A stretch of 33,737 nt of DNA from Brumimicrobium sp965656195 (GTDB taxonomy: Bacteria > Bacteroidota > Bacteroidia > Flavobacteriales_D > Crocinitomicaceae): the NCBI GenBank assembly GCA_965656195.1, contig CBFHJL010000024.1, positions 1 through 33,737 on the forward strand, in the 5' to 3' direction. A model generated the notes under the pieces. The model was not told where the DNA came from. It did no database searches and saw only the letters and a list, made by a program, of their open reading frames with translations. Position numbers and translations under genes: made by a program. This document shows positions 17,317-25,896 of this stretch, piece by piece (the first letter of the stretch is position 1; every line of letters starts with the position of its first letter).

Positions 17317-17389
17317 AAGCATTAAAGTTTGAGTTCTCTATGATAACGCTATGGTTTTACAAATATTACATGAACGAAGAAGAAGTTTT

Positions 17390-18136
17390 CTACATTAACA
17401 TTCCTCCACAAACATTTAGCGTCTGACCGGTAACGTAAGATGACATATCAGAACCTAAGAAGACTACAGCATTTGCTACATCCTCAGGATTCCCTCCTCT
17501 TTTTAATGGGATACTGTTTCTCCATTCTTGAACAACTTTTTCATCTAAAGCTTCAGTCATTTCAGTTTCTATAAATCCTGGAGCAATTGCGTTACATCGA
17601 ATACTTCTAGATCCTAATTCTTGCGCTACAGACTTAGTAAATCCAATCATCCCTGCTTTAGAAGCTGCATAATTGGCTTGCCCTGCATTACCAGAAACCC
17701 CTACAACAGAAGACATGTTAATGATAGATCCTTTTCTTGCTTTCAACATAGGGCGTTGAACGGCTTTAGTTAAATTGAATGCCGATTTAAGGTTTGTATT
17801 AATCACCTCATCCCACATCTCCTCTGTCATTCTCATCAACAAATTATCTCTTGTGATTCCAGCATTATTGACTAACACGTCAATTGTTCCGAACTCCTCC
17901 ACAACATCTTGAACCAATTGTTGAGCAGCTTCAAAATCAGCAGCATTACTCTTGAACCCTTTTACTACTCCTCCACTTTCGCTCAACTCCTTAGCAAGTG
18001 CATTCGCTTTTTCCTCAGACGATAAATAAGTAAAAGCTACCTTAGCCCCTTCATTAACACATTTTTGGGAAATTGCTTTCCCTATACCTCTTGAGGCACC
18101 TGTAATCAACACTACTTTATCTTCTAATAACTTCAT
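17390..18136 (-). CDS. fabG: 3-oxoacyl-[acyl-carrier-protein] reductase
   Basis: A 248-aa classical short-chain dehydrogenase that reduces beta-ketoacyl-ACP with NADPH in fatty-acid elongation. Seen: TGASRGIGK (residues 12-20) nucleotide loop, NNAG (90-93), and the catalytic set S143, Y156, K160 in NMSSVVG...NYAASK. The C-terminal end CVGGM-type CGGMLM is typical of FabG. Many SDRs look alike, but sequence and length fit FabG best. It has its own -7 box 18 nt upstream; the acyl-CoA reductase gene lies 65 bp upstream on the same strand. Confidence 0.92.
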   Translation of the reverse strand: MKLLEDKVVLITGASRGIGKAISQKCVNEGAKVAFTYLSSEEKANALAKELSESGGVVKGFKSNAADFEAAQQLVQDVVEEFGTIDVLVNNAGITRDNLLMRMTEEMWDEVINTNLKSAFNLTKAVQRPMLKARKGSIINMSSVVGVSGNAGQANYAASKAGMIGFTKSVAQELGSRSIRCNAIAPGFIETEMTEALDEKVVQEWRNSIPLKRGGNPEDVANAVVFLGSDMSSYVTGQTLNVCGGMLM

Positions 18137-18154
18137 AATTCAATAATTTGATAA

Positions 18155-18162
18155 CAAATCTA
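18155..18162 (-). promoter_or_regulatory. Predicted -7 box of fabG
   Basis: TAGATTTG on the minus strand, a perfect TAnnTTTG, ends 18 nt before the fabG ATG, in the gap after the acyl-CoA reductase gene. No clear -33 element. Confidence 0.55.
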
Positions 18163-18201
18163 AATACTTTTTTTAATCCGTGCACTCCTCTGAAAAGAGA
18201 A

Positions 18202-19254
18202 TTACAGCGAAGAAAGGAAATCCATTGTATCTACTCCATCAGCATAGTCAGCTAATTTTGGGGATTGGGCTTGTCCAAAAGGAATATACCCCTTACCTAT
18301 TATAGCTTGAATCCCTTCCTTATTTCTATTCAAAAAATCATCAACTTCTTCAACATCCTTGTATCTCTGATGATGAAGAACAGCGATCGGTGCAAACAAC
18401 TCATCAGACGACCTTAAAAGCATGAATCCATTTTCAAGAATCTCTTCTCTATTCAGCAGATAAATAGCCTTATAATAATCGTAATTATTAGCATACTTAT
18501 TATGATTAATGATTTCGCCAAAGTCTACTATTGCCCCAAAAAAATTATCGAGATCATAATTCTCAGGAACAAGTAAATGGGACACATTTCGACAACCCAT
18601 ACCAAAATAGGTAAAAATGTCTCTCCCAAGTTCTTTTAACTCAGCATCACTCTCGTCTCCAGTCAAAACAGCCACGGAGGTTCTATTCTTGCGAATTATG
18701 TTTGGTATATGTCCAAAATATTTTTCAAAATATCTTGCAGAGTTATTACTTCCTGTAGCAATAACAGCATCTACATCTGAGACTTTATTTACCAATTTAA
18801 TTCTTTCATTCAATTCAGGTTGTAGTTCAAACAAAATATTAATAAGTATTGGCATTAGTCTTTTGTCATCGCTTGAAAGCTTTATGTATGGTCTATTTCC
18901 AGAAAGCAAAACAGAGAGGAAGTCGTGAAAACCAACAAGAGGAATATTTCCAGCCATAATTAGGCCTACTTTTTTATCACCATCTTTGAATTGATACCTA
19001 CTGACCCAATTCTCTAATTGATCTTGTGTCAACAACTGACCTAAGTTTAACAAGCTCTCTCTAATAGACTCCTCAGTAAACCAACCATTGTGATGTTTTT
19101 CACCTAAAATCACAGAATTCATCTGATCGTAAAAGGGTTCTGCTATAAACCTGTTGAACTCAGATTTTGGCAAGTTTCTTCCCCATTGGACCATAGCCTC
19201 TCCTAAAACAGATATTGTATTGATCGTTTTTGATCGATCTTCACTTGTCATCAT
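18202..19254 (-). CDS. LuxC-like acyl-CoA reductase
   Basis: A 350-aa member of the LuxC branch of the aldehyde dehydrogenase superfamily, which reduces acyl-CoA (or acyl-enzyme) to fatty aldehyde. The nucleophile is C221 in FGMGCRNVSHL, the typical LuxC/Bacteroidota acyl-CoA reductase context. The GLIMAGNIPLVGFHDFL segment and the ATGSNNSARYF segment mark the nucleotide-binding region. No lux genes occur nearby, so bioluminescence is not implied. I start at ATG (MMTSED), with a further ATG one codon later; the frame extends to a TTG upstream, which I reject. It diverges from the ferredoxin gene over a 95-bp shared promoter region; I recall this pairing in other Bacteroidota. Confidence 0.88.
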   Translation of the reverse strand: MMTSEDRSKTINTISVLGEAMVQWGRNLPKSEFNRFIAEPFYDQMNSVILGEKHHNGWFTEESIRESLLNLGQLLTQDQLENWVSRYQFKDGDKKVGLIMAGNIPLVGFHDFLSVLLSGNRPYIKLSSDDKRLMPILINILFELQPELNERIKLVNKVSDVDAVIATGSNNSARYFEKYFGHIPNIIRKNRTSVAVLTGDESDAELKELGRDIFTYFGMGCRNVSHLLVPENYDLDNFFGAIVDFGEIINHNKYANNYDYYKAIYLLNREEILENGFMLLRSSDELFAPIAVLHHQRYKDVEEVDDFLNRNKEGIQAIIGKGYIPFGQAQSPKLADYADGVDTMDFLSSL

Positions 19255-19306
19255 TAAATTCAAATTATTTAGTAAGAACAAACAAATATGCTTGCCATTC
19301 GTTTAT

Positions 19307-19314
19307 TATATTTG
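19307..19314 (+). promoter_or_regulatory. Predicted -7 box of the ferredoxin gene
   Basis: TATATTTG, a perfect TAnnTTTG, 35 nt before the ferredoxin ATG. On the opposite strand a near match, CATATTTG (19283-19290), may serve the divergent acyl-CoA reductase gene. Confidence 0.6.
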
Positions 19315-19349
19315 CAAATGTAAAAGAACAAACGCATAAATTAGTTAAT

Positions 19350-19697
19350 ATGGCTATAATGATTACGGACGAATGCATCAACTGCGGTGCCTGCGAACCA
19401 GAGTGTCCGAACAACGCAATATATGAAGGTGGAATGGAATGGACCTATGCTGATGGAACATCGCTAAAAGGTACAATTGAGACACTGGATGGTGAAGAAA
19501 TGGATGCAGAAAAAGAACATGATCCGGGAGATATGGATGTTTATTACATTGTAACTGATAAGTGCACTGAATGTGTAGGTTTTCATGATGAACCTCAATG
19601 TGCTGCCGTGTGTCCAGTTGATTGCTGTGTGGATGATCCAGATTATAGAGAGTCAGATGACGAATTATTGTCTAAGAAAGATTTCATGCATTTATAG
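19350..19697 (+). CDS. Alvin-type 2[4Fe-4S] ferredoxin
   Basis: A 115-aa electron carrier. Cluster I ligands are C9, C12, C15 and C19-P (CINCGACEPECP). Cluster II ligands are C72, C75, C84 and C88-P, with eight residues between the second and third Cys, the insertion that defines Allochromatium vinosum-type ferredoxins. Such ferredoxins have very low reduction potentials. C92 and C93 are extra cysteines. Between the two motifs lies a ~40-residue acidic insertion (TLDGEEMDAEKEHD), longer than in classical 2[4Fe-4S] ferredoxins. I start at MAIMITDEC; the frame is open further upstream but includes the promoter. It is divergent from the acyl-CoA reductase, which might be an electron-transfer partner by context only. 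Confidence 0.94.
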   Translation: MAIMITDECINCGACEPECPNNAIYEGGMEWTYADGTSLKGTIETLDGEEMDAEKEHDPGDMDVYYIVTDKCTECVGFHDEPQCAAVCPVDCCVDDPDYRESDDELLSKKDFMHL

Positions 19698-19720
19698 AAA
19701 CTCATTTTTTTAAAAATTAA

Positions 19721-19755
19721 AAAGAGTCGCTCCAAAAAGGGTGGCTCTTTTTTTT
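19721..19755 (+). terminator. Intrinsic terminator of the ferredoxin gene
   Basis: Stem AAAGAGTCGCTC/GGGTGGCTCTTT (12 pairs, three G-U) with a CAAAAA loop, then eight T. It lies 23 nt after the ferredoxin stop and about 70 nt before the cyclase start. Confidence 0.85.
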
Positions 19756-19824
19756 GCTAATTATATAAAACTTAACCAGTCACGTTATATAAAAATCTTA
19801 TTTTCGCTATCAGAGTTTTATACT

Positions 19825-21516
19825 GTGGAAAGATTTATCAACATATTGGTTATTGACAACAACGAAACCAACATCAGTGGGCTACGAGCAATGCTGAATG
19901 GCGGTGGCAATAATCTGATATTTTGTGAAAATGAAAAGGCTGCTCTGCCGATACTTAAAAAAAGAAGAGTCGGGATCATTTTAATCAATATTCAAAGAGA
20001 ATCAATTGATGGATTCGAATTATTACAACGTCTGAAATCAAATCCAAATTCAACGGATGCATATAAGATTGTAATTTCAGAAAGTACTTCAAGTGGTGCT
20101 CGCTTGGTTAAAGGATTCAAGGAAGGAGCAGTGGATTACCTTTCAAGTCCATTCAACCCTAATTTAGTAAAAGCCAAAATTGAGGTTTTTAAAACGCTTT
20201 ATTTTAAAGATCAGCGAATAAATCAACTTCTTCAAAATATATTTCCAGAAAATGTCTTAAGTGATCTTAATACCATTGGTAAATTCTCTCCAAAAAGAAT
20301 TGAAGAAGGCGTAGTATTATTTACTGACTTCGTAGCCTTTTCGAGAATTGCCAAGCATCGTAAGCCAATGGAACTGCTAAAGCAATTGGAGGAATACTTC
20401 AATAAATTCGATGAAATCATTGATCGGTACGAACTTGAAAAAATAAAGACGATTGGTGATGCCTACATGGCCTTAGGGGGTGTAACAGAAACCAATAAAA
20501 AGCCTGCCGTCAGAGCTTGCCTTGCCGCTTTGGAAATGAGAAACTACATGAAAAACCGCAAGCAATTAGCAAAAGCTACTGGAACGGACTTTTGGGAGAT
20601 TCGAATTGGCTTACACTCTGGACCTCTCGTTGCTGGGATCATTGGAAATAAAAAAATGAGTTTTGATGTATGGGGAGACACAGTGAATATCGCTGCTAGA
20701 GCAGAACAACATTCTTCACCAGATGGTATAACTATTACCGATCGTATCGCTGGACATGTAATTCCTTACTTTGACTTAAAGCATCGCGGAGAGATCGAAG
20801 TTAAATACGGCGGTCAAGTTGATATGTTCTACCTCGATCAATTAAAACCTAAATACTCATTATTCAATGAAGGTAATTTACCCAACAGTAAACTTCGAAA
20901 AAATTGTGATCTTGTAAATATGGATTTTGAATTTGCACGACAACACATTATCAACAAACTCAAATCTTCTCTTCCTGATGAATTGGACTATCACAACCTA
21001 AAGCATACTTTAAATGTTGAGAAGGCTGCAGAAAGAATAGCAAAGCTAGAAGGTGTCGAAGGCGAAGATCTAATTATACTGAAAACAGCAGTTTTATTTC
21101 ATGATTCAGGGTTTATTTTAAAGTACGATCATAACGAAAGTATTGGAGCTGAATTCGTAAGAAAGGAGTTACCGAAATTTGGCTATACACAGGATCAAAT
21201 TGAAGAAATCGCAAAAATAATAATGTCTACAACTCGGGAGATTAAACCTAAAACGTTGCTAGAAAAGATAATGAACGATGCTGATCATGACTACTTAGGA
21301 AGAGCCGACTATTTTCTAGTTTCTTCAAAACTAAGGAATGAACTAGAGCTTCAAGGAAAGAAAATGACAAACCTCGAGTGGATAGAATATCAGCTTAGTT
21401 ACTTAGAAAACGTGCATACTTTCTATACACAGACGGCTCACAATATCCGCAACAAAGGAAAGCTGAGGCGGATTCAAGAATTGAAGCAGAATAGAGAAGA
21501 TTTACTTAATGAGTAA
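19825..21516 (+). CDS. Degenerate receiver - class III adenylate cyclase - HD hydrolase fusion
   Basis: A 563-aa soluble signalling protein. Residues 4-125 have the receiver fold (NILVIDNN...DGFELLQRLK...GAVDYLSSPF), but the phosphoacceptor is N55, the conserved Lys is S108 and only D11 of the acidic pair remains, so it is a pseudo-receiver. Residues 155-340 are a class III cyclase: metal ligands D168 (LFTDFVAFS) and D212 (IGDAYMA), adenine-selecting K208 and D281 (FDVWGD), and transition-state N288 and R292, all present, predicting cAMP. Residues 370-530 are an HD domain: H390, H394, H426-D427, D487 (NDADHDYLG). The start is GTG just before the first receiver strand; an earlier in-frame GTG lies inside the ferredoxin terminator, and no ATG precedes the receiver. 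Convergent with bshA (3-bp gap). Confidence 0.9.
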   Translation: MERFINILVIDNNETNISGLRAMLNGGGNNLIFCENEKAALPILKKRRVGIILINIQRESIDGFELLQRLKSNPNSTDAYKIVISESTSSGARLVKGFKEGAVDYLSSPFNPNLVKAKIEVFKTLYFKDQRINQLLQNIFPENVLSDLNTIGKFSPKRIEEGVVLFTDFVAFSRIAKHRKPMELLKQLEEYFNKFDEIIDRYELEKIKTIGDAYMALGGVTETNKKPAVRACLAALEMRNYMKNRKQLAKATGTDFWEIRIGLHSGPLVAGIIGNKKMSFDVWGDTVNIAARAEQHSSPDGITITDRIAGHVIPYFDLKHRGEIEVKYGGQVDMFYLDQLKPKYSLFNEGNLPNSKLRKNCDLVNMDFEFARQHIINKLKSSLPDELDYHNLKHTLNVEKAAERIAKLEGVEGEDLIILKTAVLFHDSGFILKYDHNESIGAEFVRKELPKFGYTQDQIEEIAKIIMSTTREIKPKTLLEKIMNDADHDYLGRADYFLVSSKLRNELELQGKKMTNLEWIEYQLSYLENVHTFYTQTAHNIRNKGKLRRIQELKQNREDLLNE

Positions 21517-21519
21517 AAT

Positions 21520-22659
21520 CTAACCGACCAAGTTTGCATCGAGAACGCTTTTGTAAAGCTCCTCATACTGTGGTAATATTTTCGTTATACAGAATTTACT
21601 TGCTTGCTCCTTAGCGTGTCGCTTAAACATATCCAGCTTCGTCTTATCTGAAAGCAGTGAAATTGCATTCTGGGCCATATCATCTACATCACCTACATCA
21701 CTCAGGAATCCAGAATAATTATGCTCATTCACCTCGGGAATACCTCCTGTATTGGAAGAAACAACAGGAACCCCTACAGACATAGCCTCTAAAGCTGCCA
21801 AACCAAAGCTTTCTGTCTGAGAAGGAAGCAAAAACAAATCAGAAATTTTAATAAGGTTTACTGCATCTCGAATTTTCCCGATCATCATAACTCGATCACA
21901 GGTTCCAAGCTCTCTGCATAACATCTCAACATTGTATCTTTCAGGGCCATCTCCGATCAGAAGTAATCTGGATTTTACAGATTTATTTACCCGATCAAAC
22001 ACTTTTACTACATCCTCTACTCTTTTTACCTTTCTGAAGTTTGAAACATGACATAAAATCATTTCATCGTCTTCAGCATACTTTCTCCTCTTTTCGAGGT
22101 TGTCCTCGCTTTGTTCGTTGCTTATGTTGTGAATAAAATTCGGAATAACCTGAATATCTCTATCCGTTGCAAAGTGAGCATAAGTGTCTCTTTTTAAACT
22201 TTCTGATACAGCGGTAACCGCATTAGATTGATTGATGCAAAATGTAATTACCGGTTCAAAAGATTTATCCCTTCCCACTAGCGTAATATCTGTGCCATGT
22301 AATGTTGTGATAAAAGGAATACTTATACCTCTTGTTTTCAAGATTTGTTGTGCCATGAAAGCAGCTGAAGCATGCGGTATGGCATAATGTACATGAAGAA
22401 GGTCGAGTTTCTCATGCACGACAACATCAACCATCTTACTCGCTAACTCTGTCTCATACGGCTGGTATTCAAACAAAGGATAATTACTTACTGCTACCTC
22501 GTGATAAAAAATATTATCCCTGAAAGACCCAAGCCTCACGGGTTGAGAATAAGTAATAAAATGAACCTCATGTCCCTTCTCTGCTAAAGCTTTACCTAGC
22601 TCTGTTGCTACCACTCCACTCCCTCCATAAGTCGGGTATAACACTATTCCTATTTTCAT
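21520..22659 (-). CDS. bshA: N-acetyl-alpha-D-glucosaminyl L-malate synthase (bacillithiol pathway)
   Basis: A 379-aa GT4 glycosyltransferase that joins N-acetylglucosamine from UDP-GlcNAc to L-malate, the first step to bacillithiol. The N-terminus IGIVLYPTYGGSGVVATELG and the LLHVHYAIPHA block are diagnostic of BshA among GT4 enzymes. The GT-B donor site carries the E-x7-E pair in ESFGLAALEAM. Length is normal. Other bsh genes are not in the window, which fits the usual scattering in Bacteroidota. A perfect 5-bp palindrome with a 3-nt centre (22670-22682) lies just upstream of the start. The gene is separated from the GH3/beta-lactamase gene by 78 bp. Confidence 0.95.
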   Translation of the reverse strand: MKIGIVLYPTYGGSGVVATELGKALAEKGHEVHFITYSQPVRLGSFRDNIFYHEVAVSNYPLFEYQPYETELASKMVDVVVHEKLDLLHVHYAIPHASAAFMAQQILKTRGISIPFITTLHGTDITLVGRDKSFEPVITFCINQSNAVTAVSESLKRDTYAHFATDRDIQVIPNFIHNISNEQSEDNLEKRRKYAEDDEMILCHVSNFRKVKRVEDVVKVFDRVNKSVKSRLLLIGDGPERYNVEMLCRELGTCDRVMMIGKIRDAVNLIKISDLFLLPSQTESFGLAALEAMSVGVPVVSSNTGGIPEVNEHNYSGFLSDVGDVDDMAQNAISLLSDKTKLDMFKRHAKEQASKFCITKILPQYEELYKSVLDANLVG

Positions 22660-22737
22660 ATATTCTGTTGACGCCTAGCGTCGTTAATGTCAATACTAAA
22701 CAAGCGCTCGTTATTCTTGTTCCAAAAAAAAATAAAA

Positions 22738-25659
22738 TTATTCATTCACCGGAAATAATTCATAGATAACCTGCTGAATATCCGTACGAATATTAAGGTG
22801 AATAAGTTTCCAGTTTTCTCCACTTGGATAAACACGATTTGATAGAAACACATAATTCACCCCATTAGCAGGATCTGCCCATGCTTGTGTTCCTGTAAAG
22901 CCTGAATGCCCATAAGAAGAAAGTGATACGAGACTACATGTAGGTCCTCCATTTAAATCTCGAACGGGTTTATCAAATCCAGCCCCCCTTCTATTGCTAG
23001 GACAGAACTGACAAGAAGTATATTCCTTTACAACTCCTTCAGTTAAATATCTCTTACCTCCATACACACCCTTGTTAAGGAACATTTGCATAAAAGCGGT
23101 CAGGTCTGTTGCAGTAGAAAACACACCGGCATGACCTCCTACTCCATCCATCATCGCGGCACCCATATCATGAACGTACCCATGTACCAATTGATGACGG
23201 AAATAACTATCCTGTTCAGTAGGAGCAATCTGTTTTTTATCGAATTTATCCAAAGGATGATATCCCATAGTTTTGAGTCCCATTGGCTCATAAAAAGTAT
23301 TCCAAACAAAATCTTCCAATTCCTGTCCTGAATTTTTCTCAACAATCTTCTTTACAAAATAATAGCCTAAATCAGAGTACTTGTATTTCTTGTGACGTCT
23401 TAAGCTTGTCCGTAAAATTCGTTTATACATTTCCTCTTCATAATTATTTAGAATAAAGAGGTTCTCAGCTACAGGTCTACTCATACTATCGTTCGGGACA
23501 GTCGAGTATATCAATTCGTTTGGCATACCTTCACTTAATGTGGAGGTATAAAAAGGAATCCACGGAGACAATCTTGCTTGATGTGCCATCATATCTCGTA
23601 ATAAAATTCTTTCGTAGGCAGTACCTCTTGTTAATCCACCAAGATAATCGCCCAAAGTACTATCCAGTGAAAATTCACCTTTATCTTGAAGATACATCAA
23701 ACTCGAAGTGGATGCTGCGATTTTCGTTATTGACGCTATGTCATAAATTGTCGAGTTATCAACGCTCGTGAGGGAATCATAAGTGAAATGACCAAAACTT
23801 TTTTGATAGATAACCTTACCGTCCTTGGCTACAACTACTTGACAACCTGGATAGGCCTGTTCCTTTATTCCTTTGATAGCATTTGAATCAATCTCATCGA
23901 GTTGGGCACGCCTAACTCCAAGTTCCATCGGTATAGTATACTTCAATCTAGATGGAACAGGGGTCTCTGCGCTGTAACCCTCCTGATAGATTGCATTCAA
24001 AGTAATTGAAAGTGGAGTAGTTGATTGGTGACCTCCGAAAATAAGTTGCGCCGCCCTATCCTGACCATAATCACTATTCTGAAAAGCGAGTATAACAGCA
24101 TCCGCATTGTCAAAATCTGTCTCGTCTTGCGCAACATAAGGGTTTCCAAACATTGTCACATAAACATTTGCTTCTTCAGGTAAAGCATCTATGAGAGCTT
24201 TCCATCCTTTTGGATAATTATATGCATTAGAAGAAAGCATGGAAGATGCAGTAATATTGACAAAGATATTTTCATAATTACTCCATTTAGAACCATATCT
24301 CAAAATGGCTTCGGCTCCTGTATAAGAATGAAACACATCAGTAGCTGAATAATCATGAACTCGATCAACAAACAAATCCATATCAGCCCCTATGTTAAGT
24401 GTTAAGTTTCTCTCCAGTGCATCCACAACAGGAATCGCGTTTTCATTCTTCACAACCGTCAAAGCTTTTTCATAAACAGAATACTCCGCAGCTTCCAGCA
24501 GCTCGTCATCCGGACAGGTAAGTGTCGATGATTGTTTAATCGCGTAAAACTTTGCTCTTAAAATCTTACTGCACTTCTCATCTACTTGTTCCATTGAGAT
24601 CAATCCGGATTCAACAGCAGAAACTATAAGGCCAATACTTTTCTCAATTTCCTCTGGATACAACGCAATATCATTACCTGCCTCATAGGCTTTCAGAACA
24701 ACCTCTGACTTACCATAATGACCAGTCAACGCCCCCATATTCAATGCGTCACTAATTACGAGTCCATCAAACTTCAACTCTCCTTTAAGAATCTCTTGAA
24801 TTATTCTCTTTGAAAGACTGGCTGGAGTACCAGTACTATCTAAAGACGGAACATTCAAATGCGCCATCATAACAGCAGATGCTCCACTGAGTCGCCCCAT
24901 TCTATATGGCACCCAGTCAAAACGTTCAAACTCTTTCTTTGACTTAAACACAGTTGGCAAAGTTTTATGAGAGTCTTTCTCCGTATCTCCATGTCCAGGA
25001 AAATGTTTCATACAGCTTAATACATTATTCTCCTGAAGCCCTTGAATCATAGCTCTTCCGTGGTTAGCAACAGTTAAAGGAGATTCACCGAATGATCTAA
25101 ATCCAATAACCGGATTGTTTGGGTTTGTGTTGACATCAACAACTGGAGAGAAGCTTAAATGAATACCTAATTCTTTTAGATCAGCACCCATAGAAGTTGA
25201 AATAATCTTAGTGCTTTCCAAATCGTTCGCTGCTCCTAGGGTTAATTGAAACGGATAACGCCTTCCTTTCCACAACCTCATATCTAGCCCCCACTCGGCA
25301 TCAATTCCCATAAGGAGAGGCACATTCGACTTTTCCTGAAAACGGTTGATTGCTTCTCTAGTATTTTTTAATTCTCCCTGAAAAAGTATTACCCCTCCTA
25401 TTTTATAGTTTTCGATGATTGAATCTACTTCTACTAAGTGGCTTTCTCCTTTATTTGGAGTTGCAGCAATCATAAAGCTTTGAGCGATCTTCTCTTCCAA
25501 AGTTAACGTCGAAAGTATAGAGTCAGACCATTGTGTTCCTGAACGCATAAAATCAGGGAGCCCTTTTCTAACGGGTGGAATCTCCTGAAATGACGGTTTG
25601 TTTAGAACAAAAGACATGAGTATCAAAAGTAAAAATGGTATCCCAAGCTTTTTCAACAT
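22738..25659 (-). CDS. GH3 beta-N-acetylhexosaminidase - serine beta-lactamase-fold fusion
   Basis: A 973-aa envelope protein with an N-terminal signal/anchor (residues 4-20). Residues about 40-370 are a NagZ-like GH3 domain: KHFPGHGDTEKDSH with the catalytic D229-x-H231 loop, and nucleophile D304 in ISDALNMGAL. A middle alpha/beta domain follows. Residues about 600-965 are a class C beta-lactamase/esterase fold: S643-x-x-K646 (ASITKI), a YSD at the YxN position, and a GHAGVFS motif at the KTG position. The architecture is widespread in Bacteroidota and probably couples removal of GlcNAc from muropeptides with a peptidase or esterase step in the periplasm. Penicillin hydrolysis is unlikely. 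Two tandem -7 boxes lie 85-105 nt upstream. Confidence 0.92.
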   Translation of the reverse strand: MLKKLGIPFLLLILMSFVLNKPSFQEIPPVRKGLPDFMRSGTQWSDSILSTLTLEEKIAQSFMIAATPNKGESHLVEVDSIIENYKIGGVILFQGELKNTREAINRFQEKSNVPLLMGIDAEWGLDMRLWKGRRYPFQLTLGAANDLESTKIISTSMGADLKELGIHLSFSPVVDVNTNPNNPVIGFRSFGESPLTVANHGRAMIQGLQENNVLSCMKHFPGHGDTEKDSHKTLPTVFKSKKEFERFDWVPYRMGRLSGASAVMMAHLNVPSLDSTGTPASLSKRIIQEILKGELKFDGLVISDALNMGALTGHYGKSEVVLKAYEAGNDIALYPEEIEKSIGLIVSAVESGLISMEQVDEKCSKILRAKFYAIKQSSTLTCPDDELLEAAEYSVYEKALTVVKNENAIPVVDALERNLTLNIGADMDLFVDRVHDYSATDVFHSYTGAEAILRYGSKWSNYENIFVNITASSMLSSNAYNYPKGWKALIDALPEEANVYVTMFGNPYVAQDETDFDNADAVILAFQNSDYGQDRAAQLIFGGHQSTTPLSITLNAIYQEGYSAETPVPSRLKYTIPMELGVRRAQLDEIDSNAIKGIKEQAYPGCQVVVAKDGKVIYQKSFGHFTYDSLTSVDNSTIYDIASITKIAASTSSLMYLQDKGEFSLDSTLGDYLGGLTRGTAYERILLRDMMAHQARLSPWIPFYTSTLSEGMPNELIYSTVPNDSMSRPVAENLFILNNYEEEMYKRILRTSLRRHKKYKYSDLGYYFVKKIVEKNSGQELEDFVWNTFYEPMGLKTMGYHPLDKFDKKQIAPTEQDSYFRHQLVHGYVHDMGAAMMDGVGGHAGVFSTATDLTAFMQMFLNKGVYGGKRYLTEGVVKEYTSCQFCPSNRRGAGFDKPVRDLNGGPTCSLVSLSSYGHSGFTGTQAWADPANGVNYVFLSNRVYPSGENWKLIHLNIRTDIQQVIYELFPVNE

Positions 25660-25744
25660 ACAATCAATTTCATTTTATTTAACGTTTACAATTCAAAAAA
25701 TCTGCCGAACTGTCATATCTTTAATTCTGGAATAGATATTGAAG

Positions 25745-25762
25745 CAAATATAGTCAAAGATA
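25745..25762 (-). promoter_or_regulatory. Tandem -7 boxes upstream of the GH3/beta-lactamase gene
   Basis: Minus strand reads TATCTTTG, two bases, TATATTTG: two perfect TAnnTTTG boxes in a row. For the proximal box an ATTG lies 18 nt upstream at the -33 position. The predicted leader is about 80 nt. Confidence 0.55.
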
Positions 25763-25896
25763 CTCCTCAACAATATGCTTTTTATGAGAGTTATTGACAT
25801 TCTATATTGAACGGTTTTTTAAATGTAGAATTTGAAGTATCTTTATGTTTTAATGCCAAAATTGAGCTTAAGAATATGTTAGAGCGCGTGAAGTTC

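Noticed and set aside
18202..19254. Bioluminescence (lux) operon
   Set aside because: LuxC-like reductases are widespread in non-luminous Bacteroidota, and no luxA/B/D/E are nearby.
19741..19824. Earlier GTG start for the cyclase gene
   Set aside because: It lies in the ferredoxin terminator stem, and the extra residues do not belong to the receiver fold.
22738..25659. True antibiotic-resistance beta-lactamase
   Set aside because: The fold is fused to a GH3 domain, a common Bacteroidota cell-wall architecture. It is better read as a peptidase or esterase relative.
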